This document shows positions 27,359-36,795 of a stretch of DNA of 64,000 bases, one piece after another. The DNA is from Treponema vincentii (lineage in GTDB: Bacteria > Spirochaetota > Spirochaetia > Treponematales > Treponemataceae). The stretch lies in contig NZ_CP050497.1 in NCBI RefSeq assembly GCF_018336815.1, positions 434,001 to 498,000 on the forward strand, read 5' to 3'. Numbering within the stretch: the stretch's first letter is position 1; the number at the start of each line of letters is the position of its first letter. Below the pieces are notes generated by a model. It searched no databases and was not told the DNA's origin. It worked only from the letters and a program-made list of their open reading frames with translations. Made by a program: the position numbers and the translations under genes.

Positions 27359-28024
27359 GTGCGGAATCTCGACCCTCGAACACACCTTGTTGTTATGCTG
27401 TGCGCCACGTCTGTTTGGTTTTTCTACGAGCGGATTGGACAAATGCATTGCCTGTGCCTGCTGGCAGGCTGTTATCTGCTGCAGGTGAAGGAGGGGCGGA
27501 CGGCAGGGCGTTTGTGCTTTTTCTATACTATTCTCCAAGTACTTGCCCGGATCTGTGCGCCGCATACAGCGCTGCTCTATGTGATCCTGCATACCCTTGC
27601 CCGATCAATTCCGCTCGTGATGTTCGCTGCCGCCATTGTAAAAAGCAATCCGAGCAGGCTGATGGCAAGCTGGCAAAGCCTGCATATTCCTAAGTCCGTG
27701 ACGATTATGCTCTGCATGATGATGCGCTTTTTTCCGGTACTGCGAAAAGAGATGGCATCGATTCGAGAGGGAATCAAAGCACGGAGCTTGTTTCCGCATT
27801 GGCATGATTATGTCCGTCATCCGGTTGTTGTGTATGAAAGTTTTTTTGTTCCGTTTACCGTTCGCTGTTTAAAGCTGTCGGCAGAATTGGGTGCAACGGC
27901 GGAACTGCGCGGTTTGGACGCTCCTCAAAAACGAAGCAGCATGTATGCCGCTCCGCTGTCTGTCTACAACTACCTTACGGTTGGACTATACGGTACCGCA
28001 ATGGTTCTCATTGTCATTGTGTAA
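27359..28024 (+). CDS. ECF transporter T component (EcfT/CbiQ)
   Basis: A 221-residue membrane protein starting at GTG, five bases after the S-component stop. The opening NLDPRTHLVVMLCAT and the coupling-helix motif LKLSAELGATAELRGLDAP (the Ala-Arg-Gly type signature near residue 185) identify EcfT, the scaffold that links S component and ATPases. Five to six hydrophobic segments are visible. It forms an operon with the genes on both sides. Confidence 0.9.
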   Translation: MRNLDPRTHLVVMLCATSVWFFYERIGQMHCLCLLAGCYLLQVKEGRTAGRLCFFYTILQVLARICAPHTALLYVILHTLARSIPLVMFAAAIVKSNPSRLMASWQSLHIPKSVTIMLCMMMRFFPVLRKEMASIREGIKARSLFPHWHDYVRHPVVVYESFFVPFTVRCLKLSAELGATAELRGLDAPQKRSSMYAAPLSVYNYLTVGLYGTAMVLIVIV

Positions 28025-28036
28025 AATACGGTTGCG

Positions 28037-29647
28037 ATGTCTATGATTACGTTTTGTGATGTATCGTTTTGTTATGGGGAAGCGGAGCTTGCGGCAGGGA
28101 ATCGGCAGGATGCTTGCATTGAGGGAATGTCCTTTGATATACGGGACGGGGAATGCGTTATTTTGTGCGGAAGATCAGGGGCGGGGAAAAGTACTGTGTT
28201 GAGGCTGATCAACGGTTTAGCTCCGGCATTTTACGAGGGAACACTGCATGGTTCGGTGCTGGTTGCCGGGAGAGAACCTGCGTCTATGCCGCCTGAGCAG
28301 CGAGTGCAAACATTCGGGGTTGTGTTTCAAGACCCGCGCAGTCAATTTTTTATGAACAGTGTGCAGGATGAAATTGCGTTTTCCGCAGAAAATATCGGCA
28401 TGGAGCCGATGTACGTGGAAGAAAAGGTACGAGAAGCGGCTGTACTTCTTAACATAGAGCCGCTGTTATGCCGAACCGTTGATACCCTATCGGCAGGGCA
28501 AAAACAACGGGTAGCGATTGCAGCAGCGCTCATTTTATCGCCTCAAATCCTGATTTTGGATGAGCCTATTTCCAATTTGGATTCGGATGGTATTGAAATT
28601 CTTACCGGTCTTTTGGCGGAGATTAAAAAGCGGGGAACAACGATTATCATCAGTGAGCACCGGCTGCACACATTTTTAGGAATTGCAGACTCATTTTTGC
28701 ATATCGAAAACGGCAGGGCTGCACACCGGTGGACAGCAGATGAGTTTTGCCGTTTGCAGGAAGGTGAGCTACGGCAATTCGGATTTCGCTATCCCGGTAT
28801 GGCGGAGTTATCTTTGCGAACAAATCACATTCGTACAACGGAAGCGATAGGACAACCTGAAAGCGCCGCACTAAAAGAAACACCGAAAAGAGCCGCAGCA
28901 GTAGAAACGTCAACACCGGATCCGGCTGTAAAATTACCGGAAGCGGCAAAAATAGAGCCGGATGTATCGCGAGCTGCTTTATGTGTGTCGAATGTAACGT
29001 ATTTATACCGGAATGGACGGTATACGGAATGTCACGGCGAAGACGGTTCCGGACGGGCAATGGAATGCGGTATACGGAATATCAGCCTTACGTTTCCGCA
29101 AGGCAGCGTTACTGCTCTAACCGGAGAAAACGGCGCCGGTAAAACTACCTTGTGCAAGGTACTGTGCGGACTGTTGCGGCAGCAGAGCGGCAGTATTACC
29201 CTGCATGGACAGAAGCTCTCGTGTGCACAGCGGCGGCGTATGAGTTATTTTGTGATGCAGGATGCCGATTATCAGCTGTACTCCGACAGCGTCATCAATG
29301 AGCTGCTACTGGGGAGGGGAGCTTCGCAAGATGTGAAAGAGCGCGCGGAAGAAGCGCTTGAGCTATTCCGCTTGCAGGCGGTACGGAACCGGCATCCTGC
29401 ATCGCTATCCGGCGGAGAAAAGCAGCGGGTGGTAATTGCCGCGGCGTATTGCTCGGAAGCACAGCTCTTTGTGTTCGATGAGCCGACCAGCGGCATGGGC
29501 GGCGAAGGGCTTTTGAGTATGGCACAGTGGGTTGATGCTCTTGCACAGGCGGGGAAAACCGTTGTCATTATCACCCATGATGAGCTGCTGAGTGAAATGG
29601 CTTGTGATTATAGGATAAGGGTGAAGGCTGCCATAGCTATTTCTTAA
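28037..29647 (+). CDS. ECF transporter fused double ATPase (EcfA1-EcfA2)
   Basis: A 536-residue protein holding two ABC domains. Domain 1 has Walker A GRSGAGKST, Q-loop VVFQDPRSQFF, signature LSAGQKQR and Walker B ILILDEP. Domain 2 has GENGAGKTT, VMQDADYQLYSD, signature LSGGEKQR and LFVFDEP. A linker of about 60 residues rich in Ala, Pro and Glu separates them (260-320). Such fusions are typical for this S-component family. The protein powers import through the T subunit encoded upstream. There is no clear Shine-Dalgarno box, so translation is probably coupled to the gene before it, 12 bases away. Confidence 0.95.
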   Translation: MSMITFCDVSFCYGEAELAAGNRQDACIEGMSFDIRDGECVILCGRSGAGKSTVLRLINGLAPAFYEGTLHGSVLVAGREPASMPPEQRVQTFGVVFQDPRSQFFMNSVQDEIAFSAENIGMEPMYVEEKVREAAVLLNIEPLLCRTVDTLSAGQKQRVAIAAALILSPQILILDEPISNLDSDGIEILTGLLAEIKKRGTTIIISEHRLHTFLGIADSFLHIENGRAAHRWTADEFCRLQEGELRQFGFRYPGMAELSLRTNHIRTTEAIGQPESAALKETPKRAAAVETSTPDPAVKLPEAAKIEPDVSRAALCVSNVTYLYRNGRYTECHGEDGSGRAMECGIRNISLTFPQGSVTALTGENGAGKTTLCKVLCGLLRQQSGSITLHGQKLSCAQRRRMSYFVMQDADYQLYSDSVINELLLGRGASQDVKERAEEALELFRLQAVRNRHPASLSGGEKQRVVIAAAYCSEAQLFVFDEPTSGMGGEGLLSMAQWVDALAQAGKTVVIITHDELLSEMACDYRIRVKAAIAIS

Positions 29648-29939
29648 GGATCGCCCGCGCAGCTTTTACGACAGGGTGCTTCTCATATTAACTGCACTGT
29701 TGATAATTACGGCGATAGAATAAAATGTCATGGTGTTGATGCCCTATACTTCTATCTTGTCTATAGTATAAAATCCGCTTAATCTGTAACTATTGCTGCT
29801 AGATACGGTTGATAGCGTATCAGAGTTCTTTTAACAATCGGATGTTTTAAAGATGTTTACTCTATAAAGATTTCTAGTATATAATATGCTAATATATAAT
29901 ATGATAAGCGCATTCTGCGAGCGCAACAAAGGAGAAAAT

Positions 29940-30167
29940 ATGACTACAGTCGAACAAATTCAGGAAGCTTTAGGCGTTATTCGCCCCCATTTGCAGGCGG
30001 ACGGCGGTGATGTTGAGTTCGTCTCATTATCTGATGACGGCATTGTTTCCGTCCGGTTAAAGGGAGCATGTGGTTCCTGCCCGATGGCTTTGATGACATT
30101 AAAATCCGGAATCGAAGCTCAATTAAAAGAATCCTATCCTGATGTAAAAAAAGTTGTCTCCATTTAA
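29940..30167 (+). CDS. NifU-like C-terminal domain protein
   Basis: A 75-residue protein made only of the NifU C-terminal domain, with the core LQADGGDVEFVSLSDDG and the cluster-binding C-x-x-C in GACGSCPMALMTLKSGIE. It donates or carries iron-sulfur clusters to target proteins. The ATG at 29940 was chosen because AAAGGAG stands five bases before it; an earlier in-frame ATG has none. Two overlapping TATAAT boxes lie about 40-60 bases upstream. It is a single gene. From 29648 to 29880 I see no supported feature. Confidence 0.93.
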   Translation: MTTVEQIQEALGVIRPHLQADGGDVEFVSLSDDGIVSVRLKGACGSCPMALMTLKSGIEAQLKESYPDVKKVVSI

Positions 30168-30174
30168 TGGGAAC

Positions 30175-30202
30175 CTCTAAGAAACTAACCGAGTTTTTAG
30201 AG
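30175..30202 (+). terminator. Hairpin after the NifU-like gene
   Basis: CTCTAAGAAACT pairs with AGTTTTTAGAG with one bulged G around the loop AACCG. It starts 8 bases past the stop codon. The T-run is weak, so it may be a factor-dependent end or a processing site. Confidence 0.5.
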
Positions 30203-30421
30203 ATGCTCAAATATTTTTGCATTGTCCCGGTCTTGATATACTCAAGTTTTCGGTATATTGTATCGATACCCTAGGAGGGTGTTCTTATCATACTGCCCTT
30301 CTTCTTAATCTAAAATACTATAAAGTTGTAGCGTGCCGGTACTTTCTACAGGTTTGCCGGAAAAAGCTTCCGTATTATGCGAGAGCCTATTTATTTTATA
30401 ATTTTATAATAAGGAGCTTCT

Positions 30422-33400
30422 ATGAAAAAGCTACTACTGTGTCTCTGTATGTGTCTCTCTATGGCCGCATTTTTGTCTGCAGGCGGTAAAGTAGAAACCC
30501 GTACTGTTGAAAATCCCGAAAGCTGGGACGAATCTTTTGATCTCACTGAAAAAAAGCCGGGTAAGTATAATGTACTTGTTACGGCTGAAGATTCGGCGGG
30601 TAATATCGGAGAGTCAGGACCCTTTAATATATATATTGATCCCCGCTCCGATCAGCCGGTTGTGTCTATTACAAACCCCTTCAAAAATATGAATATCACG
30701 GGTACTTTTAGTGCCTCCGGGACATGTTTTGATGATGACGGTATTGATTTTATCGAAGTAGCGTTGGATGACAATGAGCCTATTCGTGCAAAAGGCAAGC
30801 AGTTTTGGACTCAAACTTTTAATACAGCCGATTTGCAAGAAGGTGTACACCGTATTACTGCATGGGGTACCGACATTAACGGATTAAAGAGCGATGGTGT
30901 TTCGGTTGCGTTTAACTTGAATTTGCATACGCCTGAAACTCTCATAACAAGTATGGATGACGGCGCTTTAATTTCCGGTAAACAGGTATTAGGAGGAATC
31001 GTACGAGATGGAAACGGCGTGAGTAAGCTGTTTTATTCGTTTGACGCAGGGCAGACCTATACACCGCTTTCTCTTAAATATGATAAAAAAGCGGACGGCT
31101 TTTCCTTTAAACTTGACATTGATACACAGAAAATGCCTGAGGGTCCGACCGTATGTTGGTTTAAGGCTATTGATAAATTAGGAGCCGAAGGGATTTCTAC
31201 GTTCTTATTCTTTATCGATAATACGCCTCCCGTGGTTGATTTCTTTTATCCTGCCCCCTCAGAAATAGTGAGCAGCGTTTTTGGAATAGCAGGATTTGCA
31301 AACGATTCGGTAAATCTCAAGTCTTTGTCATGGCGAATGGGAAACCAAACAGGGGATTTTGAACTGGTTAAAGGGAATCCTTATTGGGTCAAAGAATTTG
31401 ATGTGAGCGGTCTTTCAAATAAAACCGAGACAATTGAAATTACCGCCGAAGATATTGCCGGTAATATTACGAAGGTAATGCGGACAATTACTATTGATAA
31501 ATCGGCGGATGCTCCGCGTCTTACAATAGTACAGCCGGTTGCCAATGCCGTTATCGATAATAGTATGTATCTTGCAGGTTCAATTGAAAGCGCTTCCGGT
31601 GTTTCCGAGATACGCTATAGAATTGATCGAGGTGAGGAAATCACCGTGCCTGTCAACATGAGCGCTTTCGGTGTGCCTATTACCGATATAACGAGCGGGA
31701 CGCATACGGTTTCGGCTTATGCCGTTAATCCGCAAGGTGTAAAAGGTAATACCGAAACCGTATCTTTCTCGGTACTAGGTACCAAGCCCATTATCGGACT
31801 TGAGGGTTCCTCCGGTGTTGTACAGTCGGTAGCGCCTAATAGCCGGACTTCTGTTACAATAAATGTCAGTGCAGGGGCGGGACTCGATTCTGTTTCGTAT
31901 GCTATCGCGGATAATGCTGAAAGTTCCGTTTCTATTAAGAAAGGGGCTGCAAATACGCTTATCCGTATTCCGATTGATTCTTCATTCACCGGCAAGGTGG
32001 TACCTGTTGCGGTACAAGCTTCCGATGTATATGGCAGAGCGATTGCTCAAACTATTTTAATAGACTCTCAAGCAACGGCGGAAGAAGAAGCTTTTACATG
32101 GGCGGAAGGGAATAAATCTTCTGATGGAACTTTTATTTTATCTGATAACAATATTCTAACGGGTGTGTATCGCCCCGCAGGTGGGGCGGAAATTGCTTCC
32201 GTCGAATTAGCCGGTTCTACGATACCTTGCGAGTTATCTTTTTCAGGTCATATCATTACTCTCGCAATCACTGAAGAAGGACTATATAAAAATGTACGAA
32301 TTACTGTTACCGATACGGAAGGTCGTACCTTTACCTCTTCAGGTATTAATGTTCTGATTGACAAAACTGCTCCGGTTATTAACCTTGCGCTTGCCGAAGA
32401 ACCGCGATTTATAAAGGAATCGCTGGAATTAGCCGGTACAATTTCCGATATTTCCACATTACAGTCGATAACATACACGGTCGGCGATTCCGAAGCCCAA
32501 CCGCTTCCTTCCGCTAAGTTCTCTCAGCAAATTGCGCTGGGAAATTATCCTGACGGAGTTATCGTCGTGGGCGTACATGCAGTCGATGTGCTTGGACAGA
32601 AAAGCTCTGCGTATCGAACCTTCTATAAAAACGCACAGGGACCGAAGGTGTCGCTTATCCTCCCTCGTGAAGGAGATAAGGTGAACGGTTCTATTTTGGT
32701 GGCCTTTAAACCGGATAATTATGCTGTGCTTGAAAAAGTCGAGTATAAACCGGAAGGTTCCAACCAGCCATGGGAGCCGATGGAAATTTCTCCGCTTCCC
32801 CATAGAATCATCGGTACGGCATCCGCACCGATCGGTAAAGGAATGCTATTCCGATTTACAGATAAAGCGGGGAATGTCTCGACATATAATGACTATCCTT
32901 TTGAAATAGACACTGAGGCGGATAAGCCGATTATTGAAGTCCACTTGCCGGAAGAAGATGCTGTTGTGGTAAAAGATTTTGTTCTTTCCGGCATTATAAA
33001 TGATGATGACGGCGTTTCAAAAGTCTTTTATCAGATTGACAACGGTGCAATAAAATCTCTTGAAGTAAAGAATACCTTTACGGTTCCGCTTGCTTTAACC
33101 GATTTCACGGATAATGAACACACTATTTCGATCTATGCCGAAGATATTTACGGCGTTAAGAGCAATGTATTTAAGCGGAAGGTTCGGTTTTCTCTTGAGC
33201 CTCCGTCACTTGCGGTTCAATCACCTGCAAGTACATCCGTAGTAAAAGATATTATTTCTATCAAAGGAACTGCAGCCGATAAAAACGGCATCAAGTCAAT
33301 TGAGGTGTCGCTTGACAATGGGAATACGTATTCTAAGGCAGAAGGAGGCGAAAACTGGCACTACGATTTTAATACCGCTGTGATTGCCGATGGTACTCAT

Positions 33401-35077
33401 GTAGTGTTCATAAAAGCTATAGACCAGTACGGCGAAGAATCTCGAACCTCTACTTTGGTAAACATTGATAATACGGCGCCGGAACTCAAGTTTGAATACC
33501 CAATCCCGGGCGGAAAGTACGATAATGACCTTTTTGTGTCAGGGCAGGTATATGACGAAATCGCTTTAAAAGAAGTCGTTGTTCATATCAAAGGATTACA
33601 AGGGCAATCGGTACCGGCAAAGCTTGCAAATACGGTACTGGAGCCGAAGCTTGTCGTCTCCCAAAATATCAATGTTGCAGATCTTCCTGAAGGATCTTAT
33701 AACCTCGAAATTGTCGGTTCGGATGAAGCAGGAAATGTCACCAATATTGCCCGCAACTTTGTTATTGATCGCAGTAATGATAAAGGAAAGATCGAACTTC
33801 TCGCTCCGCTTATGGGAGAAACATTGGTAGGCGAGTTTAATATATATGGAAAGATCTCCAGTACGATTTTCCCTGAATCCGCTACTTTATATATCGATGG
33901 TGCGGAACGCGATACTGCCACTATTTCTCCGACCGGTTATTTTAATTTTAGAATAACGCCTGAAGGTATGACCGAAGGAGAGCATAAAATATCAGTTAAA
34001 GCGGAAATCGTAAAAAATAAACCGGAAACTTCTGCCGTACATTCGATAGTTTATAAGGCTACCGGTCCGTGGATTACGATTGATAATTTTGCGATGGGTG
34101 ATTTTGCCGTTGATCGGCCGTATTTGAAAGGCAAGGCAGGATACACTCTTTCCGAAGAAGAGGAGCTGTTACTCAAGGATAAATCTACGGCAGTCGGTGT
34201 TCGCGAAGCGCTTGCTGCAAAAAAATTAGTTGCAGTAGAGCTTAGTTTTAATAATGGTAGAACATTTATCCCCCTCGGTTCGAAAGCTAACTGGAAATAT
34301 CGGCTTGAAACCGGAGATATGGCAGAAGGTGAACATTTCTTGCTCGTGCGTGCCCGAATGGCGAATAATGAAACTGCTGTTTGCCGTATGGTTGTAAGTA
34401 TTGATAAGACTGCTCCTGTTGTTACCTTGCTTACTCCGGATGAAGGCGGAACGTATAATCAATCTTTGACGTATGCAGGATTAGCAACCGATAATGTTGC
34501 AGTTACTAACGTTGCTTTATCTTTACGAAAGGGTGATAAGTACCTTTATGGCATACCAAAGGTCGTACAAGGATTGCATTTTGATGTCGGGTTCTGGGGC
34601 GCTACATTGTGGAACACCGGAGTTGGGTTAAGCTTCTTCGGCAGCAATGTGAAATTACAACTTCATTACGGGCAATTCTTGCCATCGCAATGGGATCTAT
34701 TCTTTAAGGGCAAAAAGATGCGGTACGGTGGCCATGTCGTCAGTATGAAGATTCTTGCAAACGTATTTGAACTGCCTTTTGAATCTTTTGCAGGACCTGA
34801 TTGGGCGTGGTTATATATGACCGGCGCTTTAGGGGCAGACTTTTCAGTGTTTACTAAAACACAGAAAGGGACAGCGCAAGTTCTTGCAGCTATGCTTGCG
34901 CAGATAGAGTTCCCCCGTGTTAAATTGCCTAAAAAGAAAGTCAAGTATTTTAGAAGCTTTGCTGTGTATACGGAAGGTCAGCTTTGGTTTATCCCAACTG
35001 ATGTCAGCGGTTCAGCCTCAGTAATAAAGAGTGTGCTTCCGCGTATATCGGTCGGTCTCCGCCTTGATGTGTTCTAA
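30422..35077 (+). CDS. Giant Ig-like repeat surface protein
   Basis: A 1551-residue exported protein. A signal peptide (KKLLLCLCMCLSMAAFLSAG) is followed by about twelve immunoglobulin-like beta-sandwich repeats of 85-105 residues. Their borders show motifs such as FNIYIDPRSDQPVVSITNP, FFIDNTPPVVDFFYPAP and VNIDNTAPELKFEYPIPGG; each repeat has the pattern GI(S)KV.Y.ID.G near its middle. The last 200 residues differ: they alternate short aromatic strands and end in ISVGLRLDVF, which looks like an outer-membrane beta-barrel or anchoring domain. It probably projects from the cell surface as an adhesin. AAGGAG stands five bases before the ATG, and a strong terminator follows. Confidence 0.85.
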   Translation: MKKLLLCLCMCLSMAAFLSAGGKVETRTVENPESWDESFDLTEKKPGKYNVLVTAEDSAGNIGESGPFNIYIDPRSDQPVVSITNPFKNMNITGTFSASGTCFDDDGIDFIEVALDDNEPIRAKGKQFWTQTFNTADLQEGVHRITAWGTDINGLKSDGVSVAFNLNLHTPETLITSMDDGALISGKQVLGGIVRDGNGVSKLFYSFDAGQTYTPLSLKYDKKADGFSFKLDIDTQKMPEGPTVCWFKAIDKLGAEGISTFLFFIDNTPPVVDFFYPAPSEIVSSVFGIAGFANDSVNLKSLSWRMGNQTGDFELVKGNPYWVKEFDVSGLSNKTETIEITAEDIAGNITKVMRTITIDKSADAPRLTIVQPVANAVIDNSMYLAGSIESASGVSEIRYRIDRGEEITVPVNMSAFGVPITDITSGTHTVSAYAVNPQGVKGNTETVSFSVLGTKPIIGLEGSSGVVQSVAPNSRTSVTINVSAGAGLDSVSYAIADNAESSVSIKKGAANTLIRIPIDSSFTGKVVPVAVQASDVYGRAIAQTILIDSQATAEEEAFTWAEGNKSSDGTFILSDNNILTGVYRPAGGAEIASVELAGSTIPCELSFSGHIITLAITEEGLYKNVRITVTDTEGRTFTSSGINVLIDKTAPVINLALAEEPRFIKESLELAGTISDISTLQSITYTVGDSEAQPLPSAKFSQQIALGNYPDGVIVVGVHAVDVLGQKSSAYRTFYKNAQGPKVSLILPREGDKVNGSILVAFKPDNYAVLEKVEYKPEGSNQPWEPMEISPLPHRIIGTASAPIGKGMLFRFTDKAGNVSTYNDYPFEIDTEADKPIIEVHLPEEDAVVVKDFVLSGIINDDDGVSKVFYQIDNGAIKSLEVKNTFTVPLALTDFTDNEHTISIYAEDIYGVKSNVFKRKVRFSLEPPSLAVQSPASTSVVKDIISIKGTAADKNGIKSIEVSLDNGNTYSKAEGGENWHYDFNTAVIADGTHVVFIKAIDQYGEESRTSTLVNIDNTAPELKFEYPIPGGKYDNDLFVSGQVYDEIALKEVVVHIKGLQGQSVPAKLANTVLEPKLVVSQNINVADLPEGSYNLEIVGSDEAGNVTNIARNFVIDRSNDKGKIELLAPLMGETLVGEFNIYGKISSTIFPESATLYIDGAERDTATISPTGYFNFRITPEGMTEGEHKISVKAEIVKNKPETSAVHSIVYKATGPWITIDNFAMGDFAVDRPYLKGKAGYTLSEEEELLLKDKSTAVGVREALAAKKLVAVELSFNNGRTFIPLGSKANWKYRLETGDMAEGEHFLLVRARMANNETAVCRMVVSIDKTAPVVTLLTPDEGGTYNQSLTYAGLATDNVAVTNVALSLRKGDKYLYGIPKVVQGLHFDVGFWGATLWNTGVGLSFFGSNVKLQLHYGQFLPSQWDLFFKGKKMRYGGHVVSMKILANVFELPFESFAGPDWAWLYMTGALGADFSVFTKTQKGTAQVLAAMLAQIEFPRVKLPKKKVKYFRSFAVYTEGQLWFIPTDVSGSASVIKSVLPRISVGLRLDVF

Positions 35078-35079
35078 AG

Positions 35080-35112
35080 AAAATGCAGCGCCTTTGGCGC
35101 TGCATTTTCTAT
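35080..35112 (+). terminator. Rho-independent terminator
   Basis: AAAATGCAGCGCC (35080-35092) pairs with GGCGCTGCATTTT (35096-35108) around TTT, followed by further T-rich sequence. It begins at the stop codon of the Ig-repeat gene. Confidence 0.92.
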
Positions 35113-35202
35113 TTTAAAAGAGGTTTAGCGAGGGTTTAATACCCGCCATTCCGGCAACGCTCTGTATCAGGATTGTTGATTCCAGTATAAAAGTGCCGCC
35201 GT

Positions 35203-35231
35203 TTGCAAAACAAGCTTATTTCTTCTATACT
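35203..35231 (+). promoter_or_regulatory. Promoter of a predicted leaderless gene
   Basis: TTGCAA (35203-35208), a 17-base spacer and TATACT (35226-35231). The predicted transcription start (35238) leaves a leader of only three bases before the ATG at 35241. Confidence 0.7.
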
Positions 35232-35240
35232 ATAACAACA

Positions 35241-36693
35241 ATGAGTATGCAAAAACCGTTCTACGAAAAATTCGTTAAAAAGCAATCTTCATCTCGTACA
35301 CAAGATAAAGCCAATCAGATTCAGACAGAAGAAAATCGCCGGAATCAGCAATCAAAAGAAAAAACACAATATCAGCAACCTTCCAGACGGAATTCTAACC
35401 GAAAAAATGAGCAACATCGCAAAAAGCAAAGCGGTACGCCTTATATCTTCGGAAAGCCGGTTTTTTCCGAACTGACATCAGAAGCAAAAAATATCTTAGA
35501 GCATTTTCCTATGTTGTTGGATCAGGTTTTGTCGCTTGATGCAAAAAAGAAACAACTGTTACCGCAGCACATTCATACGCTCTTCCATGAGCTGACGGAC
35601 GAACGAAGCAGTAGAAAGACGCACTATTTAAATGATCCGGTAAAGCTGTCGGCATACGCGCACTATTATGTCTGGTGGAATTTAGTGCGGCTTACGAAGC
35701 TTCTGCAGAATCTTGATATCCGGCTTGATGATCGCGATTATGTGGCAGACTTTGGTTCGGGGCCGCTTACTTTTGTCTGTGCTTTATGGATTGCAAAACC
35801 GGAGCTGCGGAAAAAAACGGCTGACATGGTATTGCGTGGATATTTCCAATAAAGCGCTCAGCTTCGGTGAAGAGCTTTTTTTAGCGCTCTGTGCATACAC
35901 CGGTAAAACAAACGGCAACGGAGAAAGTCCGTGGACGATTAAAAAAGTGTGCGGAGCATTCGGTACGGTATTATCCGAAAAAGTATCGCTGGTAACGGAA
36001 GCAAATATGTTCAATGAGATATTTTGGAATACCCCGCTTTCCCTTGATGAGCAAGCCGAAAAAACGCACCGTACTGTTATGCATTATCTCAAGCCCTTCG
36101 GTTCGGTTCTTTTTATTGAACCGGGGATACCGCTTGCCGGTGAATTTTTGAGCCTGTTACGGACGCAGTTTTTAGAGTCCGGTTTTTCTCTATCTGCACC
36201 GTGTCCTCATCAGGGGACATGCTGTTTTCCAAATCGAGTTCTGCAAACCGGAACAGCAAAAACTCCGATAGCTTTTCATAAATGGTGTCATTTTACTTTT
36301 GAAACGCACGATTCACCTGAAAATCTTCTCCGTCTTTCAGACGCTTCACATTTGGGAAAAGAGCGGGCGAGTTTAAGCTTTTTATACGGCACACGGAAAG
36401 AAACGCACCATACTGACAGCAAAAGCGCAGATACGGCAAGGAGCACAGCGGCTGCCGCGGATACAACCGGTATACCGGTGCGTATATGTTCGGATATCAT
36501 CAAGCCGGATCCGCAGACTATCGGCAGATATGTCTGTTCGGAAAAAGGCTTTATGTTTATTACCGGTCATGCGTACAAAGAATCTGTGTTAAACACTGCC
36601 GTATCGGGAACGCTGCTTATCCTGCCGGAAGAGTCGGTGAGGCTTCATCAGCGGGATAAAAAAACGCATGCGCTTTTGGTAGAGATACCATAA
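35241..36693 (+). pseudogene. Rsm22-like rRNA methyltransferase, frameshifted
   Basis: A SAM-dependent methyltransferase of the mitochondrial Rsm22 type. A Lys/Gln-rich N-terminal extension (residues 1-70) is followed by the SAM-binding strand YVADFGSGPLTFVCAL. The frame then breaks at a run of seven A (35811-35817). With six A it continues as LTWYCVDISNKALSFG, SVLFIEPGIPLAGEF and the cysteine motif APCPHQGTCCFP that may hold a metal cluster, giving 483 residues in all. The family is thought to act on small-subunit rRNA or its assembly. The break may be slippage, decay or a sequence error. The leaderless ATG at 35241 is preferred over an earlier start inside the promoter. Confidence 0.8.
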
Positions 36694-36795
36694 AAGCGGA
36701 GAGAAACAATTAGGTCGAAATTGCCATGGACACCATCATGGTTGACGCATCTACCGTTTCGTTTCCCTGTGCATTTATCCTTCGCTGTCCTTTAC

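Noticed and set aside
36722-36755. CCATG...CATGG hairpin after the Rsm22-like gene as a member of the hexaloop family
   Set aside because: The loop is GACACCAT and the stem only five pairs; it does not fit the RTCCKT rule.
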